Shown: positions 1 through 5,782, counted from the first letter of the stretch. The stretch is 7,002 nucleotides of DNA from Candidatus Desantisbacteria bacterium CG1_02_38_46 (GCA_001871015.1 MNUO01000119.1:1-7002), one strand, 5' to 3'. Notes: generated from the sequence alone by a model not told the origin. Made by a program: numbers and translations.

Positions 1-282
1 TTCATTTCTCAAATCAGTTATTGCACGCTGGCAGATATAAGCAGTCAGGTAGGTCTGTCCATAAACAGAAACAGACCTGAAAAGTAGCAACAGCATACCG
101 TGCCTGAAAAACACATTTAAATATTTGAAATCCCTCAATTGCATATGATTGATGAGATTTTGAAGCAGACCTGGGAGAAAAAGAATGCTTACAGCAGCAA
201 CAATTGTACATCCGAACGCCCCTAATAAATAAGACCAGTATGGTTTGATATATTTCAAAATTCTCGTATATGGTTTAATCAT
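1..282 (-). CDS. msbA: MsbA-like ABC transporter, N-terminal part (cut by window edge)
   Basis: The reading frame opens with ATG at 280-282 and stays open to base 1, giving 94 residues, so the gene continues beyond the window. A GGGGGT Shine-Dalgarno sequence lies about 7 nt upstream of the ATG. The protein starts MIKPYTRILKYIKPYW, followed by a first membrane segment (about residues 17-40) and a second (about 56-80). The stretch YGQTYLTAY..QRAITDLRNE at 74-94 is the conserved signature of the transmembrane domain of exporter-type ABC half-transporters of the MsbA family. By family knowledge these homodimers flip lipid A-core or other lipids across the inner membrane using ATP. The Walker motifs would lie outside the window, so substrate and exact subfamily are inferred; a general multidrug or lipid exporter is possible. 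It follows the tRNA-Ala and its terminator candidate on the same strand. Confidence 0.82.
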   Translation of the reverse strand, partial: MIKPYTRILKYIKPYWSYLLGAFGCTIVAAVSILFLPGLLQNLINHMQLRDFKYLNVFFRHGMLLLLFRSVSVYGQTYLTAYICQRAITDLRNE

Positions 283-306
283 AAATTTACCCCCAATTAA
301 ACAGCA

Positions 307-344
307 AAAGCCTCGTCCAATAAATGTTACAAATACGAGGCTTT
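307..344 (-). terminator. Inverted repeat after tRNA-Ala, probable intrinsic terminator
   Basis: A perfect 10-bp inverted repeat, AAAGCCTCGT at 307-316 and ACGAGGCTTT at 335-344, has an 18-nt loop. On the minus strand it begins 14 nt after the tRNA 3' end and is followed by TTTTGCTGTTT, a modest interrupted U tract. Its position between the tRNA and the msbA start fits a rho-independent terminator. The long loop and short U run make it weaker than the other two terminators in this window. Confidence 0.6.
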
Positions 345-358
345 ATCCATTTCGAGAA

Positions 359-430
359 TGGAGCTGAGGGGAATCGAACCCCTGACCTTTTCCATGCCAA
401 GGAAACGCGCTGCCGCTGCGCTACAGCCCC
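359..430 (-). tRNA. tRNA-Ala (anticodon GGC)
   Basis: A complete 72-nt cloverleaf reads on the minus strand. The acceptor stem is GGGGCTG/CAGCTCC and contains the G3-U70 wobble that is the alanine identity element. The D arm is GCGC/GCGC with loop AGCGGCA. The anticodon stem TTTCC/GGAAA holds loop TTGGCAT, giving anticodon GGC, which reads GCC and GCU alanine codons. The variable loop is AGGTC, and the T arm is AGGGG-TTCGATT-CCCCT. The discriminator base is A, and CCA is not encoded, so it must be added by nucleotidyltransferase. The gene starts 20 nt after the rsfS stop with no clear terminator between them, so it may be processed from a pil-rsfS transcript. Confidence 0.97.
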
Positions 431-432
431 AG

Positions 433-459
433 GAAAAGTAGTGTCTGTCCCTACTTTTC
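433..459. repeat. Short palindrome across the rsfS stop and tRNA leader
   Basis: GAAAAGTAG (433-441) and CTACTTTTC (451-459) form a perfect 9-bp stem with a 9-nt loop, TGTCTGTCC. On the minus strand the 5' arm includes the rsfS stop codon TAG (451-453), and the hairpin ends 3 nt before the tRNA 5' end. No U tract follows, so it does not look like a terminator. It could be a REP-type palindrome (the TGTCTGTCCC core resembles dispersed repeats in some uncultured bacteria, from memory only) or a structure that helps process the tRNA precursor. Confidence 0.55.
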
Positions 460-795
460 TATCTGTGGAGCATCAGCCCACAATCCCTCTAAATTATAAA
501 ATTCTCTTGTCTCTTTGTAAAACACATGTATAATTATTGTACCATAATCTAACAGTATCCACCTCGCATCTTCATATCCTTCATCATGCCATAGCTTGAT
601 TTTTTTATCCTTAAGTCTTTCCATGATGCCATCAGCTATTGCTTTCACCTGGGTGGTGGACTCTCCACTACAAATAAAAAAATAATCTGCCACAGAAGTT
701 ATTTTCCTAAGGTCAAGAGTTATACTATCCAAAGCCTTTTTGTCCTCCGCAGATTCTAAAATAATAGATAGTATTTCTTTCAGAGTGGAACTCAC
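451..795 (-). CDS. rsfS: Ribosome silencing factor RsfS (Iojap/YbeB family)
   Basis: This 114-residue protein has the usual family length and conserved signatures: LDLRKITSVADYFFICSG (27-44), STTQVKAIAD (46-55), and W..LDYGTIIIHVF....REFYNLEGLW (79-106). RsfS binds ribosomal protein L14 (uL14) on the 50S subunit and blocks subunit joining, damping translation in stationary phase or starvation. The start is not clear-cut. The chosen GTG (793-795) is the only usual start codon near the family's N-terminus, but the SD-like GGGAGG directly abuts or overlaps it, leaving no normal spacing. Initiation a few codons inside, or coupled to pilQ termination 22 nt upstream, is possible. The gene follows pilQ closely and precedes tRNA-Ala by 20 nt, so it probably sits at the end of the pil transcript. 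Confidence 0.93.
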   Translation of the reverse strand: MSSTLKEILSIILESAEDKKALDSITLDLRKITSVADYFFICSGESTTQVKAIADGIMERLKDKKIKLWHDEGYEDARWILLDYGTIIIHVFYKETREFYNLEGLWADAPQIEK

Positions 796-817
796 CTCCC
801 TAGCAGAATTCTGATAT

Positions 818-2491
818 TTACTTAATTATGTGAGGGGTAATAAAAATAACCAGGTTAATTTTGACTTTGCTCTGACTGGTATACTTAAATAACGCTCCAA
901 GAAGAGGAATGTCGCCAAGAAGAGGAACTTTATATTCAGTTTTCCTTATATCATCCTTCATTAACCCACCAACAATTAAAGTCTGACCATCATAAATCAA
1001 AACACGACTTTCAATATTGCGAGTGGAAATAATTGGAACACCAGGCACATCTTTTGAATACTCATAATCGCTGATGACAGGTTTAATATCTACAATTACA
1101 GAATTTGCTCCACTTATATGTGGCGTTACAGAAAGAACAACTCCCACATCAAGGTAAATTATCTCCTCGCTTGTCGTGGTTGTACCCATTGAAGATATAA
1201 CAGTTGTTTTCTTGTAAGGAACTTGCGAACCAACCTGAATCCTTGCTTCTCTATTATCCAACGTAACAATCTGCGGGGTAGACATAAGGTTGAAATCTGT
1301 TGCAGATTTGAATAGCTCAATAAGCGCATCAATGTATTCTGTTGAAATTGTAATGCCAAAACCAGTACCCTTCATAGGAGCAAGGGATATTTTTCCTGTA
1401 AACTCAGAACCACTTTTTCCAATGCGATTCCAGATTGTGCGAAAATCTTCTCCTTTGGCAGTGGATATCTCAACAAATTTCACCTCAATTAAAACCTGCT
1501 TTGGTGCAAGGTCAAGCTCTCCAATCATCCTTTCAATTGACTCTACATTCATAGGAGTATCAATCACAATTAAAGTATTTGAAGGGTCATCCGCCTGCAT
1601 AACTCCATCAGAAGAAAGCATTTTGGATACAGTCGTTGCAAGCTGAGAAGCCTTTGCATATTTAATCACAAAACTCTTCGTCATAAAAACTTTCTGTGCT
1701 CTCTCAATAGTTCCTTCTTTGCCCTTTGCCTCAGTTTTTACTATGCGAAAAATATTCTCACCTTCCTTTTCGTATGCATAACCATATAGTTTCAGAATTA
1801 TATCAAGAGCATTTTTTGGGTCAACACTATCCAGGTGAATTGTCACTTTTCCTGTTACATCCTCCCTGCCTATTACATTTATACGAGCCTTCTTTGCAAG
1901 AATCCAGAGGACATCGCTTATCTCTGCATTTCTAAAATCCAGAGAAATCATTTCCCTGGGTTTTGGTATTTCTTCTTTTTTAACCTCCAGAGAAATCATT
2001 TCCCTGGGTTTTGGTATTTCTTCTTTTTTAACTTCAGCGGGAACAACTTCTGAAGGAGGAATTGTCTCTGCAGTGGAAGGTTGAGACGGAATTTCGCTGA
2101 GCAGTTTTGTATAGAGGTTAATAAGTATTAAATTTTCTTCTTTGGTAACACTAACCCCTTCAGGAGTTTGTGTGAGGTCAGCAACCACACGGGTAATAAC
2201 TTTAGGTTTTCTGGAAAATTGAGCTATTCTCAGGGTTTTAACCATTGCTTTATCTACAGAAATAGTCTCAGATGTTGCTACAACATCATAGAGGTCAACT
2301 ACCAGACGGAGAGGATTTTCTAAAGTAAAATATTTATAGGAAACAGGCTTATCCAGGGTTATTTCAATACTTATCCCCTCCTTTATCTCTTTAGTGTTGA
2401 CTCCCTTAATTTTGATTAAGTCCCCACCAGACATAAAAATAGGAATGAGTAAAATAGTTAAAATTAATACAATCCCTTTATATTTTTTCAT
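818..2491 (-). CDS. pilQ: Type IV pilus secretin PilQ
   Basis: This is the outer-membrane secretin that forms the gated channel for the pilus. The 557 residues hold, in order: a signal peptide (1-23, hydrophobic ILTILLIPIFM); an AMIN domain (about 27-127) of the type that binds peptidoglycan; a Pro/Glu/Lys linker (about 128-180); an N0/STN domain (about 181-252, ISLDFRNAEISDVLWILAK start); a KH-like N1 domain (about 267-330); and the secretin barrel (about 333-557) with the family signature VPLLGDIPLLGALFKYTS at 522-539 and the ending LVIFITPHIIK. One AMIN and one N1 domain make it shorter than proteobacterial PilQ (about 700 residues or more), but every essential part is present. The linker holds an exact 16-residue tandem duplication (154-169 and 170-185, last residue E or D). 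It starts 28 nt after pilP and ends 22 nt before rsfS. The ATG at 2489-2491 is preceded by two GGAGGG Shine-Dalgarno copies. Confidence 0.96.
   Translation of the reverse strand: MKKYKGIVLILTILLIPIFMSGGDLIKIKGVNTKEIKEGISIEITLDKPVSYKYFTLENPLRLVVDLYDVVATSETISVDKAMVKTLRIAQFSRKPKVITRVVADLTQTPEGVSVTKEENLILINLYTKLLSEIPSQPSTAETIPPSEVVPAEVKKEEIPKPREMISLEVKKEEIPKPREMISLDFRNAEISDVLWILAKKARINVIGREDVTGKVTIHLDSVDPKNALDIILKLYGYAYEKEGENIFRIVKTEAKGKEGTIERAQKVFMTKSFVIKYAKASQLATTVSKMLSSDGVMQADDPSNTLIVIDTPMNVESIERMIGELDLAPKQVLIEVKFVEISTAKGEDFRTIWNRIGKSGSEFTGKISLAPMKGTGFGITISTEYIDALIELFKSATDFNLMSTPQIVTLDNREARIQVGSQVPYKKTTVISSMGTTTTSEEIIYLDVGVVLSVTPHISGANSVIVDIKPVISDYEYSKDVPGVPIISTRNIESRVLIYDGQTLIVGGLMKDDIRKTEYKVPLLGDIPLLGALFKYTSQSKVKINLVIFITPHIIK
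1939..2034. repeat. 48-bp in-frame tandem duplication inside pilQ
   Basis: Bases 1939-1986 and 1987-2034 are adjacent 48-bp copies differing only near one end (aacct versus aactt). The difference is a silent GAG/GAA change in the minus-strand gene. The unit encodes VKKEEIPKPREMISL(E/D), twice, at residues 154-185. The second copy runs directly into the first strand of the N0 domain (MISLDFRNA), so the duplication copied part of the linker together with that strand. The near identity at DNA level points to a recent event. Confidence 0.95.
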
Positions 2492-2492
2492 T

Positions 2493-2516
2493 TTGACCCT
2501 CCAATTGACCCTCCCA
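2493..2516 (-). promoter_or_regulatory. Duplicated Shine-Dalgarno sequence before pilQ
   Basis: A 12-bp tandem duplication (TTGACCCTCCAA at 2493-2504, TTGACCCTCCCA at 2505-2516) reads GGAGGGTCAA twice on the minus strand. The proximal GGAGGG ends 5 nt before the pilQ ATG, which fits ribosome binding; the distal copy is about 17 nt away. A second site could act as a standby ribosome site or be a neutral slip duplication. Confidence 0.7.
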
Positions 2517-2519
2517 GAT

Positions 2520-2987
2520 TTACTTTAAAATTTTCTCCTCTTTCAAACTTAAGGAAATTGTCTTTTTCTTCCATGATAACCTGACACTACCTTGCTCAAT
2601 TTCCAGAACTTTAGCACCATCAACCTCATCGCCCTTTTCAAGTATCTTGTCATTAATAATTGCCAGCGATTTACCACCTTCACTATGTACAATTCCAATC
2701 AGAGTAAATGGAAATAAATTCTTCATTTCAGTAAGGGAAGGAAGCCCTGGCAGAGATTCTCTCTCCTGGTCAGTGAGCGCCTCAACACTTTTCAGAAATT
2801 GTTCTAATCCAACAAGCGGGATGAATGGGTCACGTTTCCCCCTCGCATTATACTTGAAACCTGTTACAGTCATTTTTTTTTGGTCAAGATATTTGTTTAA
2901 GTTATTAAGGCGTCTAACTATGTCCTCTGCGCAAAAGGACTCTGTGAAGATGAAGATGAAAATAAAACAGCAGATTGTTTTTTTCAT
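2520..2987 (-). CDS. pilP: Type IV pilus assembly protein PilP
   Basis: PilP connects the inner-membrane PilNO platform to the N0 domain of the PilQ secretin in the periplasm. Counting from the ATG at 2985-2987 (155 aa), there is a signal peptide or membrane anchor at 1-20 (CCFIFIFIFTESFCA), a disordered stretch, the hallmark Y..RGKRDPFIPL (47-58), and a C-terminal beta domain (about 90-150: FTLIGIVHSEGGKSLAIIND.....GDEVDGAKVLEIEQGSVRL). No convincing lipobox precedes Cys19 (ESFC), unlike lipoprotein PilPs of some proteobacteria, so cleavage after SFCA by signal peptidase I is more likely. Start choice: GTG at 2988-2990 lies one codon upstream, but the SD GAGGTG has better spacing (8 nt) to the ATG. 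The pilO stop TGA and this ATG share one base (TGATG), indicating translational coupling. Confidence 0.92.
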   Translation of the reverse strand: MKKTICCFIFIFIFTESFCAEDIVRRLNNLNKYLDQKKMTVTGFKYNARGKRDPFIPLVGLEQFLKSVEALTDQERESLPGLPSLTEMKNLFPFTLIGIVHSEGGKSLAIINDKILEKGDEVDGAKVLEIEQGSVRLSWKKKTISLSLKEEKILK

Positions 2988-3538
2988 CACTGTTTCACCT
3001 CTGGTGCAAGCATAAAAGTGCTTATTTTCATTGAGACGCGATGCTTCAAAGGATTAGCTGCGTCAGGTGAAATTACAATATCATCTACATCCATAAATCG
3101 TTGTGAATTCTCAATTTTGCTTAAGAATTTTCCAAGACTATGATAACCACATTGAATTTCAATTTTGATAGGCACCCTTATATATAATTCCTTTTTTTCC
3201 TCAGGTTGAGGAGTAATAGAAGCATATTTTATTCCTGTCTGGCGTGCCACTCTGCTCAACTCAATTAAAAGCCAGGAAGTTGCTTTTTCGCCTGGAATTC
3301 TGCGCTCATAATAGATTATTGATTCCCTGAGTTTATTAATTTCTTCTATGAGTTTGTCCTTCATGCGAGCAATTTTCTGGGTTTCCTGTAATTCTTCATT
3401 TGCTTTCACAATTTCATCACTTAATTTTTTAATTTCCTTAAATTTTGGGCGCGATATAAATATAAAAAGTGCAATAACCCCTGCAGTAGGCAATATAAGC
3501 ATCACCCACATCCTTCTACTTAATTTTATAGGACTCAT
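2987..3538 (-). CDS. pilO: Type IV pilus inner-membrane protein PilO
   Basis: PilO pairs with PilN to form the periplasmic part of the pilus alignment complex. The 183 residues fit the family: a short cytoplasmic N-terminus, a single transmembrane helix (about 11-29, WVMLILPTAGVIALFIFIS), a charged coiled coil (about 32-80, KEIKKLSDEIVKANEELQETQ onward), then a ferredoxin-like domain (about 85-180) containing VPIKIEIQCGYHSLGKFLSKIE at 122-143, typical of PilO. It begins with ATG at 3536-3538 behind a good GAGGAG SD. The 86 bp separating it from pilN hold a palindromic repeat element. Its TGA stop overlaps the start of pilP. Confidence 0.94.
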   Translation of the reverse strand: MSPIKLSRRMWVMLILPTAGVIALFIFISRPKFKEIKKLSDEIVKANEELQETQKIARMKDKLIEEINKLRESIIYYERRIPGEKATSWLLIELSRVARQTGIKYASITPQPEEKKELYIRVPIKIEIQCGYHSLGKFLSKIENSQRFMDVDDIVISPDAANPLKHRVSMKISTFMLAPEVKQ

Positions 3539-3550
3539 CTTCTCCTCTTT

Positions 3551-3628
3551 GTAACTCAGGGCTTTAGCCCTGATATCAAACCTTCCTTTCGCCGCTGCGA
3601 ACGGGTCTAATGAAAAGGTTTGAATTAC
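3551..3628. repeat. Palindromic element between pilN and pilO, same family as the pilA-upstream array
   Basis: The ends are inverted: GTAACTCA (3551-3558) and TGAATTAC (3621-3628). Inside are a hairpin TCAGGGCT-TT-AGCCCTGA (3556-3573), then ATATC-type linker bases, then AAACCTT (3578-3584) pairing with AAGGTTT (3615-3621). The loop between these arms carries a further small hairpin, TTCGC-CGCT-GCGAA (3588-3601). The design matches the 48-bp units at 6854-7002, but here the second hairpin has a 30-nt loop instead of 2 nt. The first stem has a paired change (GGG/CCC versus GGA/TCC). Its right end supplies the pilN stop codon TAA (3625-3627 on the minus strand). It looks like a MITE- or REP-type mobile palindrome lodged in the operon. 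Confidence 0.85.
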
Positions 3629-4242
3629 CTGAATGGACAGCGCAATTCAAATTCAACAATTTCTTTTTCACCAATTACCCCGGTGGTTGTACCCATAAAT
3701 TCTACATCGCTGAATGTTTCAAAAAAAGAAGGGTTGAATTTCAAATTATTCATAAAAACACCTATAAGATTTACAGCTTTTTCTCCTGGTAGAGCAAGCA
3801 CTTTTCCTCTTAAGATCAGAACATTTTTTACCACCGGGGCACCCCCGGGCTGAGAAACTGCCTGCTTGGATAAACTAAGAGAAGTAAGCCATATATTATC
3901 TGGAATAAAACTACTTATTTCGTTCAATTTTCTCGACCAGGAAAGTCTTGAGAACATCAACTGATCTATAATCTGGATTCTTTTTTCCATTTTATTTGCA
4001 TCTTCTTCTAAAATCCTGACCTCTTTAACCTCGGCTTGCAATTTATCTATCTCAGCTCTTATTCCTTTCAACTCTTTCTGCTTACTGTTTATCCTGACGC
4101 TGAGAAACACAAAAAGACTGAGAAAAGCAACAATCTCGCATGCTACTATTAATATCAGCAAAGTCTGGGTGGCTTCAAAAACCACTACTCTTCTTTTCTT
4201 TTTTCTCCTTAGCTGGGGAGGTAAAAGATTTATCTTAAGCAT
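3625..4242 (-). CDS. pilN: Type IV pilus inner-membrane protein PilN
   Basis: PilN recruits cytoplasmic PilM through its N-terminal peptide and dimerises with PilO in the periplasm. The 205-residue protein begins MLKINLLPPQLR, the conserved INLLP motif that binds the PilM cleft. A basic patch (12-18), a transmembrane helix (about 26-49), a coiled coil (about 52-92), and a ferredoxin-like domain (about 105-200) ending in VEFELRCPFR follow. The ATG at 4240-4242 lies within the end of pilM (8-nt overlap), implying coupled translation. The terminal TAA falls inside the palindromic element at 3551-3628. The protein still has the expected C-terminal strand, so the insertion appears to replace only the last codon or stop region. 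Confidence 0.95.
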   Translation of the reverse strand: MLKINLLPPQLRRKKKRRVVVFEATQTLLILIVACEIVAFLSLFVFLSVRINSKQKELKGIRAEIDKLQAEVKEVRILEEDANKMEKRIQIIDQLMFSRLSWSRKLNEISSFIPDNIWLTSLSLSKQAVSQPGGAPVVKNVLILRGKVLALPGEKAVNLIGVFMNNLKFNPSFFETFSDVEFMGTTTGVIGEKEIVEFELRCPFR

Positions 4243-5263
4243 ATTCTAATCCTTTGTACGCAAGCCCGAGGCTTACAGGAAACATAGAGGACATAGCCTG
4301 CCATTTATCTATAAGTTCCTTGGGAGCAGGAAGGAGTTTAAGCGGATTCCAGATTTCCACAGAAACACCTAATTCCGCACCTAAAAATTTATCCACTTCT
4401 TTGAGAAGACTGGTCCCTCCACTCAGATAGATTCTTTCAATGACTTTTCCCTTAGCCTGGCTTTGATGAAAATCGAATGAATAACGAACTTCCTTCAGGA
4501 AACTTTCAAGTATTTCTTTTACTGCATCATTTATCTTTGTAATTTTTTCTTTTTCAGCCTCTTCACCTTCCTGCGAAAGCCCAATTTTTATTTTCAAATC
4601 CTCCGCCTCCTCAGGTAAGATACCTAACCTTTTCTGAAGATGGGAGCTAATTGTATTCCCGCCAAGCGGAATATCGCGCGTAAAACAGGGAATTCCCTCT
4701 TCAATTATGCAGAGATTTGTAAAAGTCGCACCGATATTAAGCAATCCAATGGCATTGGTACTTGTCACAGTTTCTTTTTCAAAACAGTTAGCCAGACTCA
4801 ATGCATCAACATCAATAGCAATTGGGATAAGACCCGCTGAATCCAGGAAATCAAGTCGTTTTTTAATTATTTCTTTTCTTGCGGCTACAATCAGGACATG
4901 CATCTTCCCCTTTGATTCGCTGGCACCTTTCAAAACCTGCACATCAAGATTGACATCCTCAAATCGGAAAGGAAGAAATCTTTCAGATTCCAGGGCAATT
5001 GCATTTTTCACTTCCCCCTCAGACATATCTGGAAAATCTACATATCTTACAACTACGGATGGTCCTGAAACGCTGGTAACAACCTCACCTTCCTTCAATT
5101 TATTCTCACTCAATATTCTTTCAATTTCGCCCTTTATTGGTGCAGGCTCTATTCCTTTCTGCAAAACAAGGTCAACTAATTGTAATTCCTTCTTAACCCT
5201 TTTTATGCAGGCGAGTTTAATATTCGCTGCTCCTACATCTAAACCAAATCCAAATTCAGGCAT
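4235..5263 (-). CDS. pilM: Type IV pilus assembly ATPase-fold protein PilM
   Basis: PilM is the cytoplasmic actin/FtsA-like component that binds ATP and the PilN N-terminus and couples the motor side to the alignment complex. The 342 residues show phosphate-1 GLDVGAANIKL (7-17), the PilM-typical block YVDFPDM.EGEVKNAIALESERFLPF (74-99), phosphate-2 LLNIGATFTNLCII (174-187), and the adenosine motif IYLSGGTSLL (278-287). Length matches the family (about 340-360). The ATG at 5261-5263 has an AGGGAG SD 7 nt upstream. It is the first gene of the operon, downstream of a perfect-consensus promoter at 5326-5353, and overlaps pilN by 8 nt. Keeping PilM separate from PilN, with a PilP present, indicates a type IV pilus rather than a GspL-type type II secretion system. 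Confidence 0.96.
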   Translation of the reverse strand: MPEFGFGLDVGAANIKLACIKRVKKELQLVDLVLQKGIEPAPIKGEIERILSENKLKEGEVVTSVSGPSVVVRYVDFPDMSEGEVKNAIALESERFLPFRFEDVNLDVQVLKGASESKGKMHVLIVAARKEIIKKRLDFLDSAGLIPIAIDVDALSLANCFEKETVTSTNAIGLLNIGATFTNLCIIEEGIPCFTRDIPLGGNTISSHLQKRLGILPEEAEDLKIKIGLSQEGEEAEKEKITKINDAVKEILESFLKEVRYSFDFHQSQAKGKVIERIYLSGGTSLLKEVDKFLGAELGVSVEIWNPLKLLPAPKELIDKWQAMSSMFPVSLGLAYKGLEYA

Positions 5264-5325
5264 TTTAATCTCCCTGCCTATACTCTAATTTTGGGTTCCT
5301 CTATATATTTCATTACTCCAACACT

Positions 5326-5353
5326 ATTATACACAAATTTTTAATTTTGTCAA
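5326..5353 (-). promoter_or_regulatory. Sigma-70 type promoter of the pilMNOPQ operon
   Basis: On the minus strand TTGACA (5348-5353) and TATAAT (5326-5331) both match consensus at six of six bases, with a 16-bp AT-rich spacer. Transcription would start near 5319, giving a leader of about 55 nt before the pilM ATG, with the AGGGAG ribosome site near its end. The near-ideal boxes suggest strong basal transcription unless repressed. Confidence 0.85.
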
Positions 5354-5372
5354 GTTTCCGCATTAAATCACG

Positions 5373-5424
5373 AAAAAAGTAACCGAAATGGTACTGGTTG
5401 CCTCATATAAAAAAGTAACCGAAA
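5373..5424. repeat. Two direct copies of AAAAAAGTAACCGAAA upstream of the pil promoter
   Basis: Identical 16-bp copies lie at 5373-5388 and 5409-5424, 36 bp apart start to start. The nearer copy is about 20 bp upstream of the -35 box. They could be binding sites for an activator of the pil operon or the repeated terminal sequences of a lost insertion sequence, since multiple short terminal repeats are known at the ends of IS21-type elements. No transposase gene is present. The rest of the 5425-5470 stretch shows nothing I can name. Confidence 0.6.
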
Positions 5425-5473
5425 CTAGATGGAACTTTTGCTAAAAATTGTCTAATGGCTTAAATGTTACAAT

Positions 5474-5517
5474 AAAAAAGGTGTGGCACTGGAAAAAGTA
5501 TCGCAGTTACCACACCT
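5474..5517 (-). terminator. Intrinsic terminator after the PIN/coiled-coil module
   Basis: On the minus strand the arm AGGTGTGG (complement of 5510-5517) pairs with CCACACCT (complement of 5479-5486). A second helix, ACTG/CAGT, stacks inside after a small internal loop, and six T residues (5474-5479) follow. This is a textbook rho-independent terminator, 22 nt beyond the last stop of the coiled-coil remnant. It insulates the pil promoter from upstream readthrough. Confidence 0.85.
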
Positions 5518-5538
5518 ACAAAAAATTATTACAGCAAT

Positions 5539-5782
5539 TTAAGGAAGGTGTCTTTCATGCTCCCACCTTCTTCTCTCTTCTTCAAGTCTTCTCTCTTCTT
5601 CTTTGCTCTTCTAACTTTCTTTCCCTTTCCCTTATTTCTTCTTCTGCTCTTCTCTGTTCTTCTAATCTTTTTTGCTGCTCATCAATTCTTTCTTGCTGGA
5701 GTCTTCTTTCTTGTTCTGCCTTCTTTTCCAATTCTAATGCTTCATATTTTTCAAGAAAAGGCCGGTGTAGGAATGTGAATAT
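5539..5782 (-). pseudogene. Frameshifted Glu/Arg-rich coiled-coil remnant
   Basis: After the TAA of the 66-aa gene, the same frame continues open without any standard start: IFTFLHRPFLEKYEALELEKK, then QERRLQQERIDEQQKRLEEQRR and so on, to a TGA at 5582-5584. The +1 frame then carries the same composition on to EEERRLEEERRRWEHERHLP and a TAA at 5539-5541. Loss or gain of one base within a GA-rich stretch (which also holds an 18-bp tandem duplication, TCTTCTCTCTTCTTC at 5569-5583 and 5587-5601) explains the switch. Read together it is a continuous, highly charged helix of about 80 residues, the kind of low-complexity tail seen at the ends of many proteins. I do not recognise the parent. Lack of a start and RBS plus the frameshift argue for a decayed gene; programmed frameshifting is less likely because no good slippery heptamer is visible. 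Confidence 0.6.

Noticed and set aside
14-211. Minus-strand cysteine-rich 65-residue frame
   Set aside because: It overlaps the MsbA-like coding sequence in another frame; the MsbA frame has an RBS and family motifs.
324-533. Plus-strand frame starting MLQIRGFIHFENGAEGNRTPDLF
   Set aside because: It is translated tRNA-Ala sequence (the classic 'EGNRTPD' artefact) running into antisense rsfS.
1835-2053. Plus-strand 72-residue frame with a repeated QRNHFPGFWYFFFFN
   Set aside because: It is the reverse of the pilQ 48-bp duplication, inside a clear secretin gene, without its own RBS.
2987-5263. GspL/GspM/GspC-type type II secretion genes
   Set aside because: A separate PilM with an INLLP-bearing PilN, and a PilP with RDPF, define the type IV pilus set; a secretion system would have GspL fused and GspC instead.
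4707-5288. Long plus-strand frame of 193 residues
   Set aside because: It is antisense to pilM, which has complete actin-like motifs; the frame has no recognisable domain or RBS.
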